Shown piece after piece: positions 48,225-56,916 of a stretch of DNA of 64,000 nucleotides. The position numbers and the translations under genes are program-made. Where the stretch lies: positions 558,001-622,000 of the forward strand of contig NZ_CAOJCM010000001.1 in the NCBI RefSeq assembly GCF_948329825.1. The letters run 5' to 3'. The stretch's first letter is position 1. Each line of letters begins with the position of its first letter. This DNA comes from Paenibacillus sp. JJ-100. GTDB lineage: Bacteria; Bacillota; Bacilli; Paenibacillales; Paenibacillaceae. The notes beneath the pieces are model-generated. The model was not told where the DNA came from and made no database searches. It saw only the letters and a program-made list of their open reading frames with translations.

Positions 48225-48836
48225 GTGAGAGTGGTATCTGGGAGTGCGAAGGGCAGACCGCTGAAGGCTGTTCCCGGCACAGGTACGCGACCGACTACCG
48301 ATAAGGTGAAGGAAGCGTTATTTAGTATGATTGGTCCTTATTTTGAGGGCGGAGCAGCATTGGATCTGTTCGCAGGCAGTGGAGGTCTCGGGATCGAAGC
48401 ACTCAGCCGCGGCATGGACAAGGCTGTTTTTGTTGATCTGGAACCCAAAAGTATCGAAGTGATTCGCACAAATCTAAAGGCTACGAAGCTGGAGGATCAG
48501 GCGGCTGTATATCGTAATGATGCTGGTCGTGCGCTCAAAGCGCTGGCCAAGCGGAACACAACGTTTGATCTGGTGTTTCTTGATCCGCCCTATCGGTTGA
48601 AAAATGGACACGAGTTAATGTTATCGATGCACGAACTGGAACTGCTTGGAGAGGGTGCAACGATCGTGCTGGAATATGAGTCCAAACATGAATACCCTGA
48701 GCAATTTGGGCCGTTTGAGCAAACACGCAAAGCGGTGTATGGGGAGACGGCTGTATCCATTTACGATTATGTACCTGGTGCAGTAGAAGACGCAGAAGAT
48801 TGCAGCAACACGGAAGAGGAGGCTCCTCATGACTGA
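48225..48836 (+). CDS. rsmD: 16S rRNA (guanine966-N2)-methyltransferase
   Basis: Methylates G966 (E. coli numbering) of 16S rRNA using S-adenosylmethionine. A protein of 203 residues with the RsmD opening [16 protein letters not shown] and [18 protein letters not shown] motif [18 protein letters not shown], and the catalytic FLDPPY. The start is GTG at 48225 with AAAGGTGA upstream. It overlaps coaD by 8 bp, the standard Firmicute ylbH-ylbI arrangement. It has an acidic C-terminal tail ([15 protein letters not shown]). Confidence 0.95.
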   Translation: MRVVSGSAKGRPLKAVPGTGTRPTTDKVKEALFSMIGPYFEGGAALDLFAGSGGLGIEALSRGMDKAVFVDLEPKSIEVIRTNLKATKLEDQAAVYRNDAGRALKALAKRNTTFDLVFLDPPYRLKNGHELMLSMHELELLGEGATIVLEYESKHEYPEQFGPFEQTRKAVYGETAVSIYDYVPGAVEDAEDCSNTEEEAPHD

Positions 48837-49344
48837 AATGATCCAGCGGCAGGAACGCATTGCCGTATATCCAGGAAGCTTTGATCCCGTAACGATGGGA
48901 CATCTTGACATTATTGCGAGAGCATCGAAGCAGTTTGATCGTGTGATTGTCGCAGTATTGAACAATATGAGTAAAAATCCGCTGTTCACGGTAGAGGAGC
49001 GCAAAGACCTGATCCATACGGTAACTAGCCACCTGCCTAACGTGGAGGTCGATAGCTTCCGTGATTTGACGGCTAATTATGTGCGGCAAAAGGAAGCGCA
49101 GGTTATCGTTCGCGGCATCCGCTCGGTCACCGATTTTGAGTATGAACTGCAGCTTGCTTCGACCAATAGCAAATTGAACCCCGATGCTGAAACGATTTTT
49201 ATGATGACCAATCCGAAATACTCCTACCTCAGCTCCAGTATCGTCAAAGAAATTGCCCACTACCACGGGGATGTAACGGATCTGGTATCGCCTGAAGTTG
49301 AAGCTGCGCTTCGTCAGAAGATCAGCGAAAAAACAGGCGGTTAA
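48829..49344 (+). CDS. coaD: Pantetheine-phosphate adenylyltransferase
   Basis: Transfers AMP from ATP to 4'-phosphopantetheine, the penultimate step of coenzyme A synthesis. At 171 residues it shows the nucleotidyltransferase signature [31 protein letters not shown] and the ISSTxVK-like [17 protein letters not shown] lies within the end of rsmD, so the two are coupled. Its 3' end overlaps the convergent ylbJ by 23 bp. Confidence 0.96.
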   Translation: MTEMIQRQERIAVYPGSFDPVTMGHLDIIARASKQFDRVIVAVLNNMSKNPLFTVEERKDLIHTVTSHLPNVEVDSFRDLTANYVRQKEAQVIVRGIRSVTDFEYELQLASTNSKLNPDAETIFMMTNPKYSYLSSSIVKEIAHYHGDVTDLVSPEVEAALRQKISEKTGG

Positions 49345-50650
49345 TCCATAAAGTAAGGCCTGAAAGACCGATCATCACTCCGAGAAGCAAAGCGAGGCTT
49401 AAGGCTGCTGCAGGGAAGGTGCTCCAGATCATTTGTAACGTACTCGTGGTGTCTAAAGAATAAAGGAATGGCCATGAGAATAAAGAGTCTGAGTGCTTCA
49501 CTGCACCAGTCTGCCATGTAGTCCATACTTCTGTGGCCGTTCGGCTAAATGGTTCCCACAACCAGAGGGTAAGACCAAAGGCAGTTAACCCATGTCCTAA
49601 TCGGACGGTAACGAAAAAGAGCATCGATTGCAGCCCAGGGATGGCTGTTCTTAACAACGATGAGACTTGTAAATGCGAGCATAGCCCACCCCAGCCGAGT
49701 GCCCCTGCTAGAAGCGCCATGAGTATTGCTGGAGCTAGTGTCGTGTTGCTGATGTGGTAAGTGCCCAGGTGAAGCTCCAGCACGGAAGACCAGAATGCAG
49801 CTGAAATGCCGGGAGTCAGATAGAGTGAGAGTAATCGGATAAATACAGCAAACACGATGATGTATCCTCCGATTAACAAGAGTGTCTGTACCGCTTGAGA
49901 TACAGTATCCCCCAGCAATTTGCCAAAACTTCGCGCATCTCGATGATGTGCTTCTCTGGCTGCGAGCAACATCCGCGACCCGAGAGGCGGTTTTCGTGAT
50001 GACAAAGGTAAGGAAGACGGTTGGTTATGTAGTCCTTGTTTATGATTTTGTGCTGTTGAATTCATTTTCTCATTGTTTAATGTGAAGTCTGACAAGAGAT
50101 TTTTTTTAAGGGTCGCTGGAATCACACGAACGGCAACAGCGGCAGCAATCCAGCCGCTAATCCAGTGTATAATGAGTAGAAAATAACCTGCGGCAGGTTG
50201 ATGAAGAAAAGCACCCCCAACCACGAGTAGTATCATCATAGGGTTGGCAAAATGAGCTGCAGCCGCAACGATAACCGCCTCTCTGGCGGTCATTTGTTTC
50301 TCCTGAACTAATCTAGATACAGCATCAGCAGCGGCTGGAAAGCCTCCACACATGCCTACCGCCAGGGCGAAGCCAGTATGGCCGGGCAATTTGAACACAC
50401 GCTGCATTAAAGGCTCGAGCAGCACTCCCATTGCGTGGGTAAAACCAAACGCTGTCAGCATTTGGGATAGCATCAGGAATGGAAGCAATGCTGGAAAAAC
50501 AATTTTCCACCAGATATCCAGTCCTTGAATTGAGGCATCAAACGCTTCTTTGGGAGATGCGACTACTGCAATAACAAGTATTAACGCACTGCTGCTCAGA
50601 AATATGGTTCGTACCATACCCGAACTTCGAACCTCACTTGTTGTGGTCAT
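49322..50650 (-). CDS. ylbJ: Sporulation integral membrane protein YlbJ (nucleoside-recognition/Gate family)
   Basis: About 442 residues with eight or more membrane segments. Characteristic regions are [39 protein letters not shown], and a second Gate-like repeat near [20 protein letters not shown]. In B. subtilis ylbJ is a sigma-E sporulation gene needed for spore coat/cortex integrity. GAGGTG lies upstream of two adjacent ATGs (50653, 50650). It is convergent with coaD and overlaps it by 23 bp. A CATACAAT at 50777-50784 (minus strand) resembles a sigma-E -10, but no good -35 was seen. Confidence 0.88.
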   Translation of the reverse strand: MTTTSEVRSSGMVRTIFLSSSALILVIAVVASPKEAFDASIQGLDIWWKIVFPALLPFLMLSQMLTAFGFTHAMGVLLEPLMQRVFKLPGHTGFALAVGMCGGFPAAADAVSRLVQEKQMTAREAVIVAAAAHFANPMMILLVVGGAFLHQPAAGYFLLIIHWISGWIAAAVAVRVIPATLKKNLLSDFTLNNEKMNSTAQNHKQGLHNQPSSLPLSSRKPPLGSRMLLAAREAHHRDARSFGKLLGDTVSQAVQTLLLIGGYIIVFAVFIRLLSLYLTPGISAAFWSSVLELHLGTYHISNTTLAPAILMALLAGALGWGGLCSHLQVSSLLRTAIPGLQSMLFFVTVRLGHGLTAFGLTLWLWEPFSRTATEVWTTWQTGAVKHSDSLFSWPFLYSLDTTSTLQMIWSTFPAAALSLALLLGVMIGLSGLTLWINRLFFR

Positions 50651-50970
50651 CATTTCACCTCTTATTATCTCTTGACTGATGGGCATGGGAATTATAGTGG
50701 ACGGCCGAATCGCGTCCGCAGACGGTTCGGCCTTGACCAGACAGCCATTGGTGCAGCGGCCTATCCGGCCTGTACCATTGTATGCAGGACCAGTAGAAGG
50801 TTAGACTTGGATTGGAAAGATTATCAGGATTGAAGAACAATATATTACATGAAGCAAACCTTGTGAAACACCCTGGAAACTCATCTGAAGATGGGGCTGT
50901 ACGAATGCGGCATTTTCAGTGAGGGGGCTTGGTTCAGCTTGAAGAGATACGAAGAACGGAGGCTCATGAG

Positions 50971-52011
50971 ATGAATCGATTGCGAAAGTCGAGCGGTTTC
51001 AGAGCTTCGATCTATGTGATCGTAGTAGCTCTAATCGTCTATCTTACGGTATACATGCCAACGCCATATATTATATATAAGCCTGGCAGTGCGGATGAAG
51101 TGAAACCCATGGTTACCGTTAAAGATGGTGATCAAGACGAGAAAGGCGTATTCATGATGACAACGGTGTCGGCTACGTATGCGAATCTGTTTATGCTTGG
51201 AACCTCGTGGTTTGATAACAATGCGCAAGTGGATAAAAAGGAAGACCGTTTACGCGGCAAAAGCGAGGCAGAATATTCGGCTGAACAGGTCTGGTTCATG
51301 AGTGATTCTCAATCGTCCGCGATGGAGGCAGCTTATGAGAAGGCGGGTATAGCATACTCTATTGTGCCTGAACACATCTTTGTGTTTGGACTTTCGGAGA
51401 ATCCGAAGCCAGATGGAGACATTGAACCGGGGGACATTATTCTAGGTGTAGACGGTACAGCTACACCAGATAATACGGTGCTTGCCAATCAGCTGGAGGG
51501 GAAAAAGGCTGGAGATACCGTGGAGATGCAGCTGGAGCGCGGCGGTGAAACGATTAGCCGGGATGTGACGCTAGTTGAGGTCAAAGACAGCAAGACAGGA
51601 AAGACGCGAACGGGACTCGGGGTAATGATTGGTGCAGTGCAAAAGGTGAAACCGGAAGATCCAAATAAACAGATCACATTCTCAAGTACGCAGGTGGGCG
51701 GGCCATCTGCTGGTCTGATGTTTACGCTGGAGATATACAATCAGTTAACTCCGGGCGATCTGACCAAAGGACACCGGATTGCGGGCACAGGCACAATTAC
51801 GAAAAATGGTGAAGTAGGAGCGATCGGCGGTGTTAAGCATAAAATTGTTGCTGCCGACCGTAAAAAAGCCGAAATCTTCTTTGTGCCTGAAAATAATTAC
51901 AAAGAAGCCGAGGCTAAAGCGAAAGAAATAAATACCCCAATGAAACTTGTACCTGTAAGTAATCTTGATGATGCGTTGACATATCTGAATACGTTATCTG
52001 TGAAATCATAA
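50971..52011 (+). CDS. ylbL: PDZ-Lon domain membrane serine protease (YlbL/SepM family)
   Basis: About 347 residues: an N-terminal membrane anchor (SIYVIVVALIVYLTVYMPTP), a PDZ domain (about 145-200, IEPGDIILGVDGTA), and a Lon-type protease domain with Ser in TQVGGPSAGLMF and Lys in GAIGGVKHKIVAA. It faces the outside. Streptococcal SepM matures a competence peptide, and B. subtilis YlbL is linked to removal of the SOS division inhibitor YneA. GGAGG is 8 nt before the ATG at 50971; the frame is open from 50929. A terminator lies about 125 bp downstream. Confidence 0.92.
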   Translation: MNRLRKSSGFRASIYVIVVALIVYLTVYMPTPYIIYKPGSADEVKPMVTVKDGDQDEKGVFMMTTVSATYANLFMLGTSWFDNNAQVDKKEDRLRGKSEAEYSAEQVWFMSDSQSSAMEAAYEKAGIAYSIVPEHIFVFGLSENPKPDGDIEPGDIILGVDGTATPDNTVLANQLEGKKAGDTVEMQLERGGETISRDVTLVEVKDSKTGKTRTGLGVMIGAVQKVKPEDPNKQITFSSTQVGGPSAGLMFTLEIYNQLTPGDLTKGHRIAGTGTITKNGEVGAIGGVKHKIVAADRKKAEIFFVPENNYKEAEAKAKEINTPMKLVPVSNLDDALTYLNTLSVKS

Positions 52012-52135
52012 GATAAATGCCGCCTCTCAGATAAAAGGTGAGGAGAACGAGGGCATAGATGGTCAGGATACACGAATCTATGCCAGCAGAAATGCGGGAA
52101 TGATGGAAGCAGGAAACGATAGCTCGTAAACACCA

Positions 52136-52170
52136 AAAAAGCAGCTGATCCATGTGATCGGCTGCTTTTT
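52136..52170. terminator. Rho-independent terminator
   Basis: AAAAAGCAGCTGATC pairs with GATCGGCTGCTTTTT (one G-U pair) around CATGT. It ends ylbL on the plus strand and could serve the pseudogene on the minus strand. Confidence 0.88.
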
Positions 52171-52253
52171 ATTGAGTTAACGGGTGCTACATATGATAAC
52201 CCTGTAAATCTGTATATTGTCAAAGTTAAAGTCATGGGGAGTTTTTTTTGACT

Positions 52254-52652
52254 TATTGCTTCACCATTGCATGCAAATATCCTCGAAATTCTTCTACATA
52301 AGCCTGTGGTTCCACAACCTTTAGGTTTGTTCCAAAACTCGCCAGAGATTGATCGTTATTTCAACTTCCTCGCTGAACAAAATTTGTCCCAGTCCGCCGA
52401 GCTCAGTCAAAGTAATTTTCAAGTCAGCGTTGCTTAAAAGACGGGTGTCCGCCTTGTGCTCATCTAGAATGCCATAACCGCCGTGAATTCCAAGGACCGA
52501 GTAGATTGGGATGTTGGATAAACTTAATGTTCTCATATCATGAAGAATAGTTCGCTTGGAAACGTTGAAAATTGTGCAAATTCTCTAGTGGATACGACGT
52601 CCTTTTTCAGAAAAATCATAATGGTGGAGATTAATCGCTTGACTTTATCCAC
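52254..52652 (-). pseudogene. Frameshifted, deleted HTH-WYL (YafY-type) regulator
   Basis: Three consecutive pieces in different frames read as one protein. Piece 1 runs from GTG 52652 (AGAGGGT upstream): VDKVKRLISTIMIFLKKDVV, then STREFA. After a one-base slip comes IFNVSKRTILHDMRTLSLSN and YSVLGIHGGYGILDEHK. After another slip near 52340 comes SLASFGTNLKVVEPQAYVEE to a TAA at 52254. The start and end match the helix-turn-helix and the WYL C-terminal extension, but most of the WYL domain (over 100 residues) is missing. At about 400 bp versus the usual 900 or so, it is a decayed gene. Confidence 0.8.
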
Positions 52653-52687
52653 TCGTTACCCTCTTTTTATACCTCCCTATTAAACAC

Positions 52688-52703
52688 TGACATATAGATG
52701 TCA
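52688..52703. promoter_or_regulatory. Operator-like palindrome between divergent genes
   Basis: TGACAT-ATAG-ATGTCA is a perfect inverted repeat, followed by TATACT at 52716-52721 (a plausible -10). The position suggests that it was the binding site of the now broken regulator. Confidence 0.5.
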
Positions 52704-52751
52704 CCTTTTCTAAATTATACTACGTATATAACAAGAAGGAGATCTTACTTA

Positions 52752-52802
52752 ATGGCTAGCTTTTTTCCTCGATCATGCTCAAAGTTAACGTTCCCAAGTT
52801 AA
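52752..52802 (+). other. Truncated ORF stub behind a good ribosome binding site
   Basis: AGAAGGAGATC precedes an ATG that opens only 16 codons (MASFFPRSCSKLTFPS) before TAA. It may be the 5' remnant of a gene lost from beside the regulator pseudogene, or chance. Confidence 0.3.
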
Positions 52803-52868
52803 AATTAGACAGAGTTCATATGAATTGAGGAATGAATAATATGATTGAGAAGGGTAATGGTGTTTAAT

Positions 52869-53441
52869 ATGAAAATAGACCATATCATTTCTGCAAAATC
52901 CAGAGAAGAATTAAGGTTTTGGCTACAGGAAAATAGTAAGACTGAAACGTTTTGCTGGGTTTTGGTGAGTATGACACCTCGATCGGATACGATTTTATAT
53001 TTGGATGCAGTTGAGGAAGCTTTGTGCTTTGGATGGATTGACGGAATCAAGAAGAAACGATCCGAAACGGAACTGGCTCAAAGACTATCTCCACGAAATC
53101 CGAAAAGTTCGTGGACTGAATTGAATAAAGAACGTGTCCGTCGTCTCGAAAAGCTATCTTTGATGACAGATGAAGGAAGAAGAGTGCTTCCGGATATGGA
53201 TTATGCTTCTTTTCAGATCGATCCTGTTATAGAGAAGCGGCTAAAAGAGGAAAAGAAAGTATACGATAATTTCAAGGCCTTCCCGGATCTCTATCAACGC
53301 GTTCGGATTGACACGATACAAAGCGTTAAAGATCAACCGGAATTATTCAGAAGCAGATTAGATAAATTGATTGCTAACACCAGAGAAAATAAAATCTATG
53401 GGCAATGGAATGATAACGGGCGTTTGTTAGAACGTTCATAA
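52869..53441 (+). CDS. YdeI/OmpD-associated family protein
   Basis: About 190 residues. The sequence MKIDHIISAKSREELRFWLQ, then EALCFGWIDGIKKK and RLSPRNPKSSWTELNKERV, marks the YdeI/OmpD-associated family (sometimes called bacteriocin-protection proteins). The biochemical role is unknown. The frame is open from a TTG at 52845; ATG 52869 matches the family N-terminus but has only a weak GGTG signal. It lies beside a decayed WYL regulator that may once have controlled this locus. Confidence 0.82.
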   Translation: MKIDHIISAKSREELRFWLQENSKTETFCWVLVSMTPRSDTILYLDAVEEALCFGWIDGIKKKRSETELAQRLSPRNPKSSWTELNKERVRRLEKLSLMTDEGRRVLPDMDYASFQIDPVIEKRLKEEKKVYDNFKAFPDLYQRVRIDTIQSVKDQPELFRSRLDKLIANTRENKIYGQWNDNGRLLERS

Positions 53442-53473
53442 GAAGTCATAACAAAGAATTCAAAACAAAGAAA

Positions 53474-53525
53474 TCAAAAAATCCCTTGTCTCGACAGCCA
53501 ATCGGCTTAGGCAAGGGATTTTTGA
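53474..53525. terminator. Bidirectional terminator
   Basis: TCAAAAAATCCCTTG (53474-53488) pairs with CAAGGGATTTTTGA (53512-53525), with A/T runs on both sides. It lies between the convergent YdeI-like and tmcAL genes. Confidence 0.85.
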
Positions 53526-53572
53526 TGAGTGTCATCTATATGATTAACGAAGGATGCATATAGCGTTCAACA

Positions 53573-54817
53573 TCAGATTCTCACGGGAGAATCATAATAA
53601 TCACTGTACATATCGCGTGATATGTTGTGCTCGTAATGTGTCACATGTGCGAGTGCATATGCAGCCTGTGCCTGAATGTCTAGCTCCAGCTGTGGATGCG
53701 TATACGTTGAAGATTTCAGAATAACAGGCAGGGAAGCGGTTTGTTTCATCTGCTTCAGCAAGCTCTGGCCTTTACCCGTAAAACCCAGAACTCGCAAATA
53801 TCCGGGTCCCGTGGCGAGTACTTCTGGAGCACACTCAGCCTTGGTGTGATTCAGGAGCAGGTGAGTAAGCAGGCGTTGCAGTTTGGTACGAGTGTATCGT
53901 CTTGTTTTGAGTGCATCTAGAAGAGCTTCAATGGAAGGTTCTGGAATCTTGGCAAGTACGCGCACAAGTCGGTGCTCCAACCCTTCCGTGACTTCTGCGA
54001 TGCGTTCCAGCTCGCTGGCACGACGGGTAGCCGCAATGTGCAGCAGCGGCTGTGCAAAACGCTCCCAGTGCATGGGAGCGTGTCCCCTCTGCCATTCGCG
54101 CTGAAGAATGGCAAGGGTTGCCGCCGGTACATATGGAGCGGCGGCATCAGGCCCGTCCGCCAGCAGCAAGCGGCGGACGGCTGTGGCACTGGCGATCGCC
54201 CCCGGGCCGGGCGTCGCCTGGTGATAGGCGGCACCGGTACGTGCCGCCGTTAAGGGCTGGATCGCGCTGCCAATTCGTTGCAGCGCGATAAGGTAGTGCA
54301 GCCCAAGCGAATTGTTGGGCTGCTCCAGCAGTGCTGCGGCGTCGTGAGCATCGACGCCGCCGGGCGCCAGCGCTGCCGCCGCGCCTGCATACGCGGCGGG
54401 GTAGCTGGCGCCCTCCCGCAGGCGTTGCGCGATATTCTCACGCAATGCTGCGGGTTCATCAGCCAGCACGAGCGCAATGCGCTGCAGGCTGTCCAGGTCG
54501 CCAGACTCGCTGCCAAAGCAGAGCGAGTCCACAACCCCTGTGCGGTGCAGCAGCGATACCGCACCAAAAGCAAACCACTCTGCCGGTTGAACCGCATACG
54601 CGACCGGCAACTCAATCACCAGATCGGCGCCGGCATGGAGCGCCATCTCGGTGCGAGCCCTTTTACCAACGATGGCGGGTTCGCCGCGCTGGAGAAAAGG
54701 GCCACTCATCACGGCAACAACGGCGTCTGCTCCGCTAAGACGCCGGGATTCATTCAGATGATGCACATGCCCGTTATGCAGTGGATTGTATTCGACTATG
54801 ACACCTACAGCTCTCAT
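53573..54817 (-). CDS. tmcAL: tRNA(Met) cytidine acetate ligase (YlbM)
   Basis: Makes N4-acetylcytidine at the wobble position of elongator tRNA-Met from acetate and ATP. About 415 residues with the nucleotidyltransferase start GVIVEYNPLHNGHVHHLNES and VAVMSGPFLQRGEPAIVGKR. GGAG precedes the ATG at 54817; the frame is open from 54880. The middle of the gene (about 54120-54640) is strikingly GC-rich and encodes an Ala-rich segment (AAYAGAAAALAPGG), unlike both ends. In B. subtilis ylbM adjoins ylbL and ylbN; here other genes lie on both sides. Confidence 0.93.
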   Translation of the reverse strand: MRAVGVIVEYNPLHNGHVHHLNESRRLSGADAVVAVMSGPFLQRGEPAIVGKRARTEMALHAGADLVIELPVAYAVQPAEWFAFGAVSLLHRTGVVDSLCFGSESGDLDSLQRIALVLADEPAALRENIAQRLREGASYPAAYAGAAAALAPGGVDAHDAAALLEQPNNSLGLHYLIALQRIGSAIQPLTAARTGAAYHQATPGPGAIASATAVRRLLLADGPDAAAPYVPAATLAILQREWQRGHAPMHWERFAQPLLHIAATRRASELERIAEVTEGLEHRLVRVLAKIPEPSIEALLDALKTRRYTRTKLQRLLTHLLLNHTKAECAPEVLATGPGYLRVLGFTGKGQSLLKQMKQTASLPVILKSSTYTHPQLELDIQAQAAYALAHVTHYEHNISRDMYSDYYDSPVRI

Positions 54818-55029
54818 GAACAGATAGACTCCTTTCCTTCTAGTTGATGATGTGTGAACAAGCTTCATGTCCATGCTCATTTCAGATTTGTATGTAGACT
54901 ACTGATTCATGCGTTCAAGATATTTTTCACGGTATCTATGGGTAAGATCACTGCAAAATTCTCTGTTAACCATATATCAATTATAACCTTTTCCATGATA
55001 GAGGAGAGCTTGAATAAGAGCAAATCATG
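54818..55029 (-). other. Upstream region of tmcAL
   Basis: A minus-strand TATAAT lies at 54985-54980 without a convincing -35. No gene is supported, apart from a 24-codon frame described among the rejected items. Confidence 0.35.
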
Positions 55030-55074
55030 AAAAAAAGGCACAGAAACAGTATCTCTCGATACGGTCTGCACCTT
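55030..55074 (-). terminator. Rho-independent terminator of hmp
   Basis: Read on the minus strand, an imperfect stem AAGG..CAGA..GTATC / GATAC..TCTG..CCTT is followed by a run of seven T residues. It is 97 bp past the hmp stop. Confidence 0.7.
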
Positions 55075-55170
55075 ATAACTAGCGTTTTTTCACCATCTAA
55101 ACTGCTTGTAATATAGGATAGACGATACTGCCGATCCCAGAATGACCGCATCCATGAGAGTGAAAAGTAA

Positions 55171-56406
55171 TCAAACTTGATCTGAAACAGGAGTGAGGCT
55201 GGTCTTTGGTCCGAAAAATTCATAATGAATGTGTTCTGGTGTGACACCAATGGACAGAAGCTCTTCATATACTGAACGCATAAATGCCACAGAGCCGCAC
55301 AGATAATAGTTCGCATCAGGTTCTTGAATAACTTCAGAGAGCCACGCAGCGTCCATATATCCTTTTTTGTATATCAGTCCATCCTTCAGATCTGAATCAA
55401 CAGGTGACGTGTAACAATAATAGGCCTTGAGGTTAGGGTGCTCTTGTGACAGACGATTCACATGATCGCGAAAAGCATGAGAAGTGCCGTTCAAATTAGC
55501 GTGTAAAAAAGTGATTGGACGCTGATCTTCCGACTCGATTAGTGTATTCAACATGCTGATCATGGGTGTTAAGCCTACACCGCCGCTCACTAGCACAACA
55601 GGGCGAGAATCTTCCATATTCAATGTGAAATCACCAGCTGGAGCAGAGAGTTCGACCACACTACCTTCTGTAATGTGATCATGAAGATAGTTAGATATCA
55701 CCCCGTCAGGACGTTCCAATTCTCCTGATTCACGTTTCACAGATATACGGTAATAGGGTTTGCCTGGTGCATCAGAAAGGGTATACTGACGAATCTGTGT
55801 GTAATTTTGTCCCTCTGGCTGAATTTTAATGCTGATATACTGTCCAGGTTGATAGGAAGAAATAGACTTGCCATCTTCAGGGGTCAAATAAAACGAAGTG
55901 ATGACTTCGCTCTCCTTCACTTTTTTGGCAACCAGAAATGTTCTGAAGCCGTCCCATCCACCTGTTTGATTGGACGCTTTATTATACATATCTTGCTCTA
56001 TACCTATGAAGGCGTTTGCAATCACCTGATAGGCGTCGCTCCATGCAGTTAAGATTTCATCTGTAGCGGCATCACCCAGCACATCTTTGATGGCTTTTAG
56101 CAGATAAGTTCCAACAATCGTATACTGCTCAGGTACAATATCGAGACTACGATGCTTATGAGCAACCTGCCGAACAGCTGGCAGAATAGCCCCAAGGTTA
56201 TCAATGTGCAGGGCAGCGGTGTACACCATGTTGGCAAGAGCAGCTTGCTGACGACCTTGTTTCTGATTGGCATGGTTGAATATGTTCAGTAATTCTGGGT
56301 GAGCGGTAAACATCGTTTGATAAAAATGTCGTGTTATTGCTTCGCCGTGAACCTCTAGAACAGGGACCGTAGATTTGATAACGTCGATCGTGTGTTGATC
56401 TAACAT
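55171..56406 (-). CDS. hmp: Flavohemoglobin, nitric oxide dioxygenase
   Basis: Oxidises nitric oxide to nitrate with O2 and NAD(P)H. A protein of 411 residues: globin domain (1-140) with distal TRHFYQTMF and NQKQGRQQAAL and the proximal His in VAHKHRSL; FAD domain with the RQYTLS motif; NAD domain with VLVSGGVGLTPMISML and YLCGSVAFM. AGGAGG precedes the ATG. It is a single gene inserted between tmcAL and ylbN. An 18-bp FNR-type palindrome sits at the activating distance from a candidate -10. Confidence 0.96.
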   Translation of the reverse strand: MLDQHTIDVIKSTVPVLEVHGEAITRHFYQTMFTAHPELLNIFNHANQKQGRQQAALANMVYTAALHIDNLGAILPAVRQVAHKHRSLDIVPEQYTIVGTYLLKAIKDVLGDAATDEILTAWSDAYQVIANAFIGIEQDMYNKASNQTGGWDGFRTFLVAKKVKESEVITSFYLTPEDGKSISSYQPGQYISIKIQPEGQNYTQIRQYTLSDAPGKPYYRISVKRESGELERPDGVISNYLHDHITEGSVVELSAPAGDFTLNMEDSRPVVLVSGGVGLTPMISMLNTLIESEDQRPITFLHANLNGTSHAFRDHVNRLSQEHPNLKAYYCYTSPVDSDLKDGLIYKKGYMDAAWLSEVIQEPDANYYLCGSVAFMRSVYEELLSIGVTPEHIHYEFFGPKTSLTPVSDQV

Positions 56407-56520
56407 ATGATTTACCTCCTAATTATGATTCTAAATAATGTCACTGCAGGGATACTCGTGAAGATGAAAATACCTATTAGTAAATTTTGTGTATGTTACT
56501 TTTTGAATTGTTGTATTGCA

Positions 56521-56562
56521 AGTATATCAGCGGCTGGAACGGGATGTGTGATATAGATCACA
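56521..56562 (-). promoter_or_regulatory. FNR/CRP-type box and -10 of the hmp promoter
   Basis: GTGTGAT-ATAG-ATCACAC (56546-56563) contains a perfect TGTGA-N6-TCACA at 56547-56562. On the minus strand, TATACT (56526-56521) predicts +1 near 56514, placing the box centre near -41, the class II activator position. This implies oxygen-limited induction by an Fnr-like protein. Confidence 0.65.
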
Positions 56563-56724
56563 CCATTCGTTAACGATTGGTGACTGATATAAAAAGAGAT
56601 TTAATGCAAAAAAAATAGACCATAGACACCGCTTGTAGTTATGCTACAGGAGGTCTATAATTGATCAGATGTGATGTCTTCGTCGTAGTTATCGTTTGTT
56701 CGATAGGGTGTAAAGTTAAAAGTG

Positions 56725-56754
56725 TTGACAAACCTCTTGAAAAATCGGTATAAT
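56725..56754 (+). promoter_or_regulatory. Sigma-A promoter of ylbN-rpmF
   Basis: Consensus TTGACA (56725-56730) and TATAAT (56749-56754) with an 18-bp spacer. It leaves a leader of about 155 nt before ylbN. Confidence 0.85.
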
Positions 56755-56760
56755 GATTTT

Positions 56761-56916
56761 TGTTTGTTAAGTCGATTTCATAAATCTTTAGCGAGTGACA
56801 GTTAGCGTACATACAGTCAGGAATGAAAGCACATATTAGGATCGTCTTGAACTGTATACTGCCGCCAATTGTTGGACATCTATTTATGAAATTGGTTTCG
56901 TTTGGAGTGATTAAAC
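56761..56916 (+). promoter_or_regulatory. Structured 5' leader of ylbN
   Basis: ATTTCATAAAT (56775-56785) is perfectly complementary to ATTTATGAAAT (56882-56892), extended outward by C-G and G-U pairs. The stem would enclose almost the whole leader. No known riboswitch family is recognised. Confidence 0.4.

Noticed and set aside
48535..49266. Minus-strand frame of 243 codons across rsmD and coaD
   Set aside because: It covers two essential conserved genes in antisense, and no family resemblance was seen.
50777..50784. Sigma-E-like -10 (CATACAAT, minus strand) upstream of ylbJ
   Set aside because: The expected -35 at 13-15 bp is poor, so it is mentioned only as a weak hint in the ylbJ entry.
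54899..54973. A 24-codon minus-strand ORF whose ATG falls at the predicted +1 of a TATAAT (54985-54980) upstream of tmcAL
   Set aside because: It would be leaderless with no ribosome binding site and shows no leader-peptide features; probably chance.
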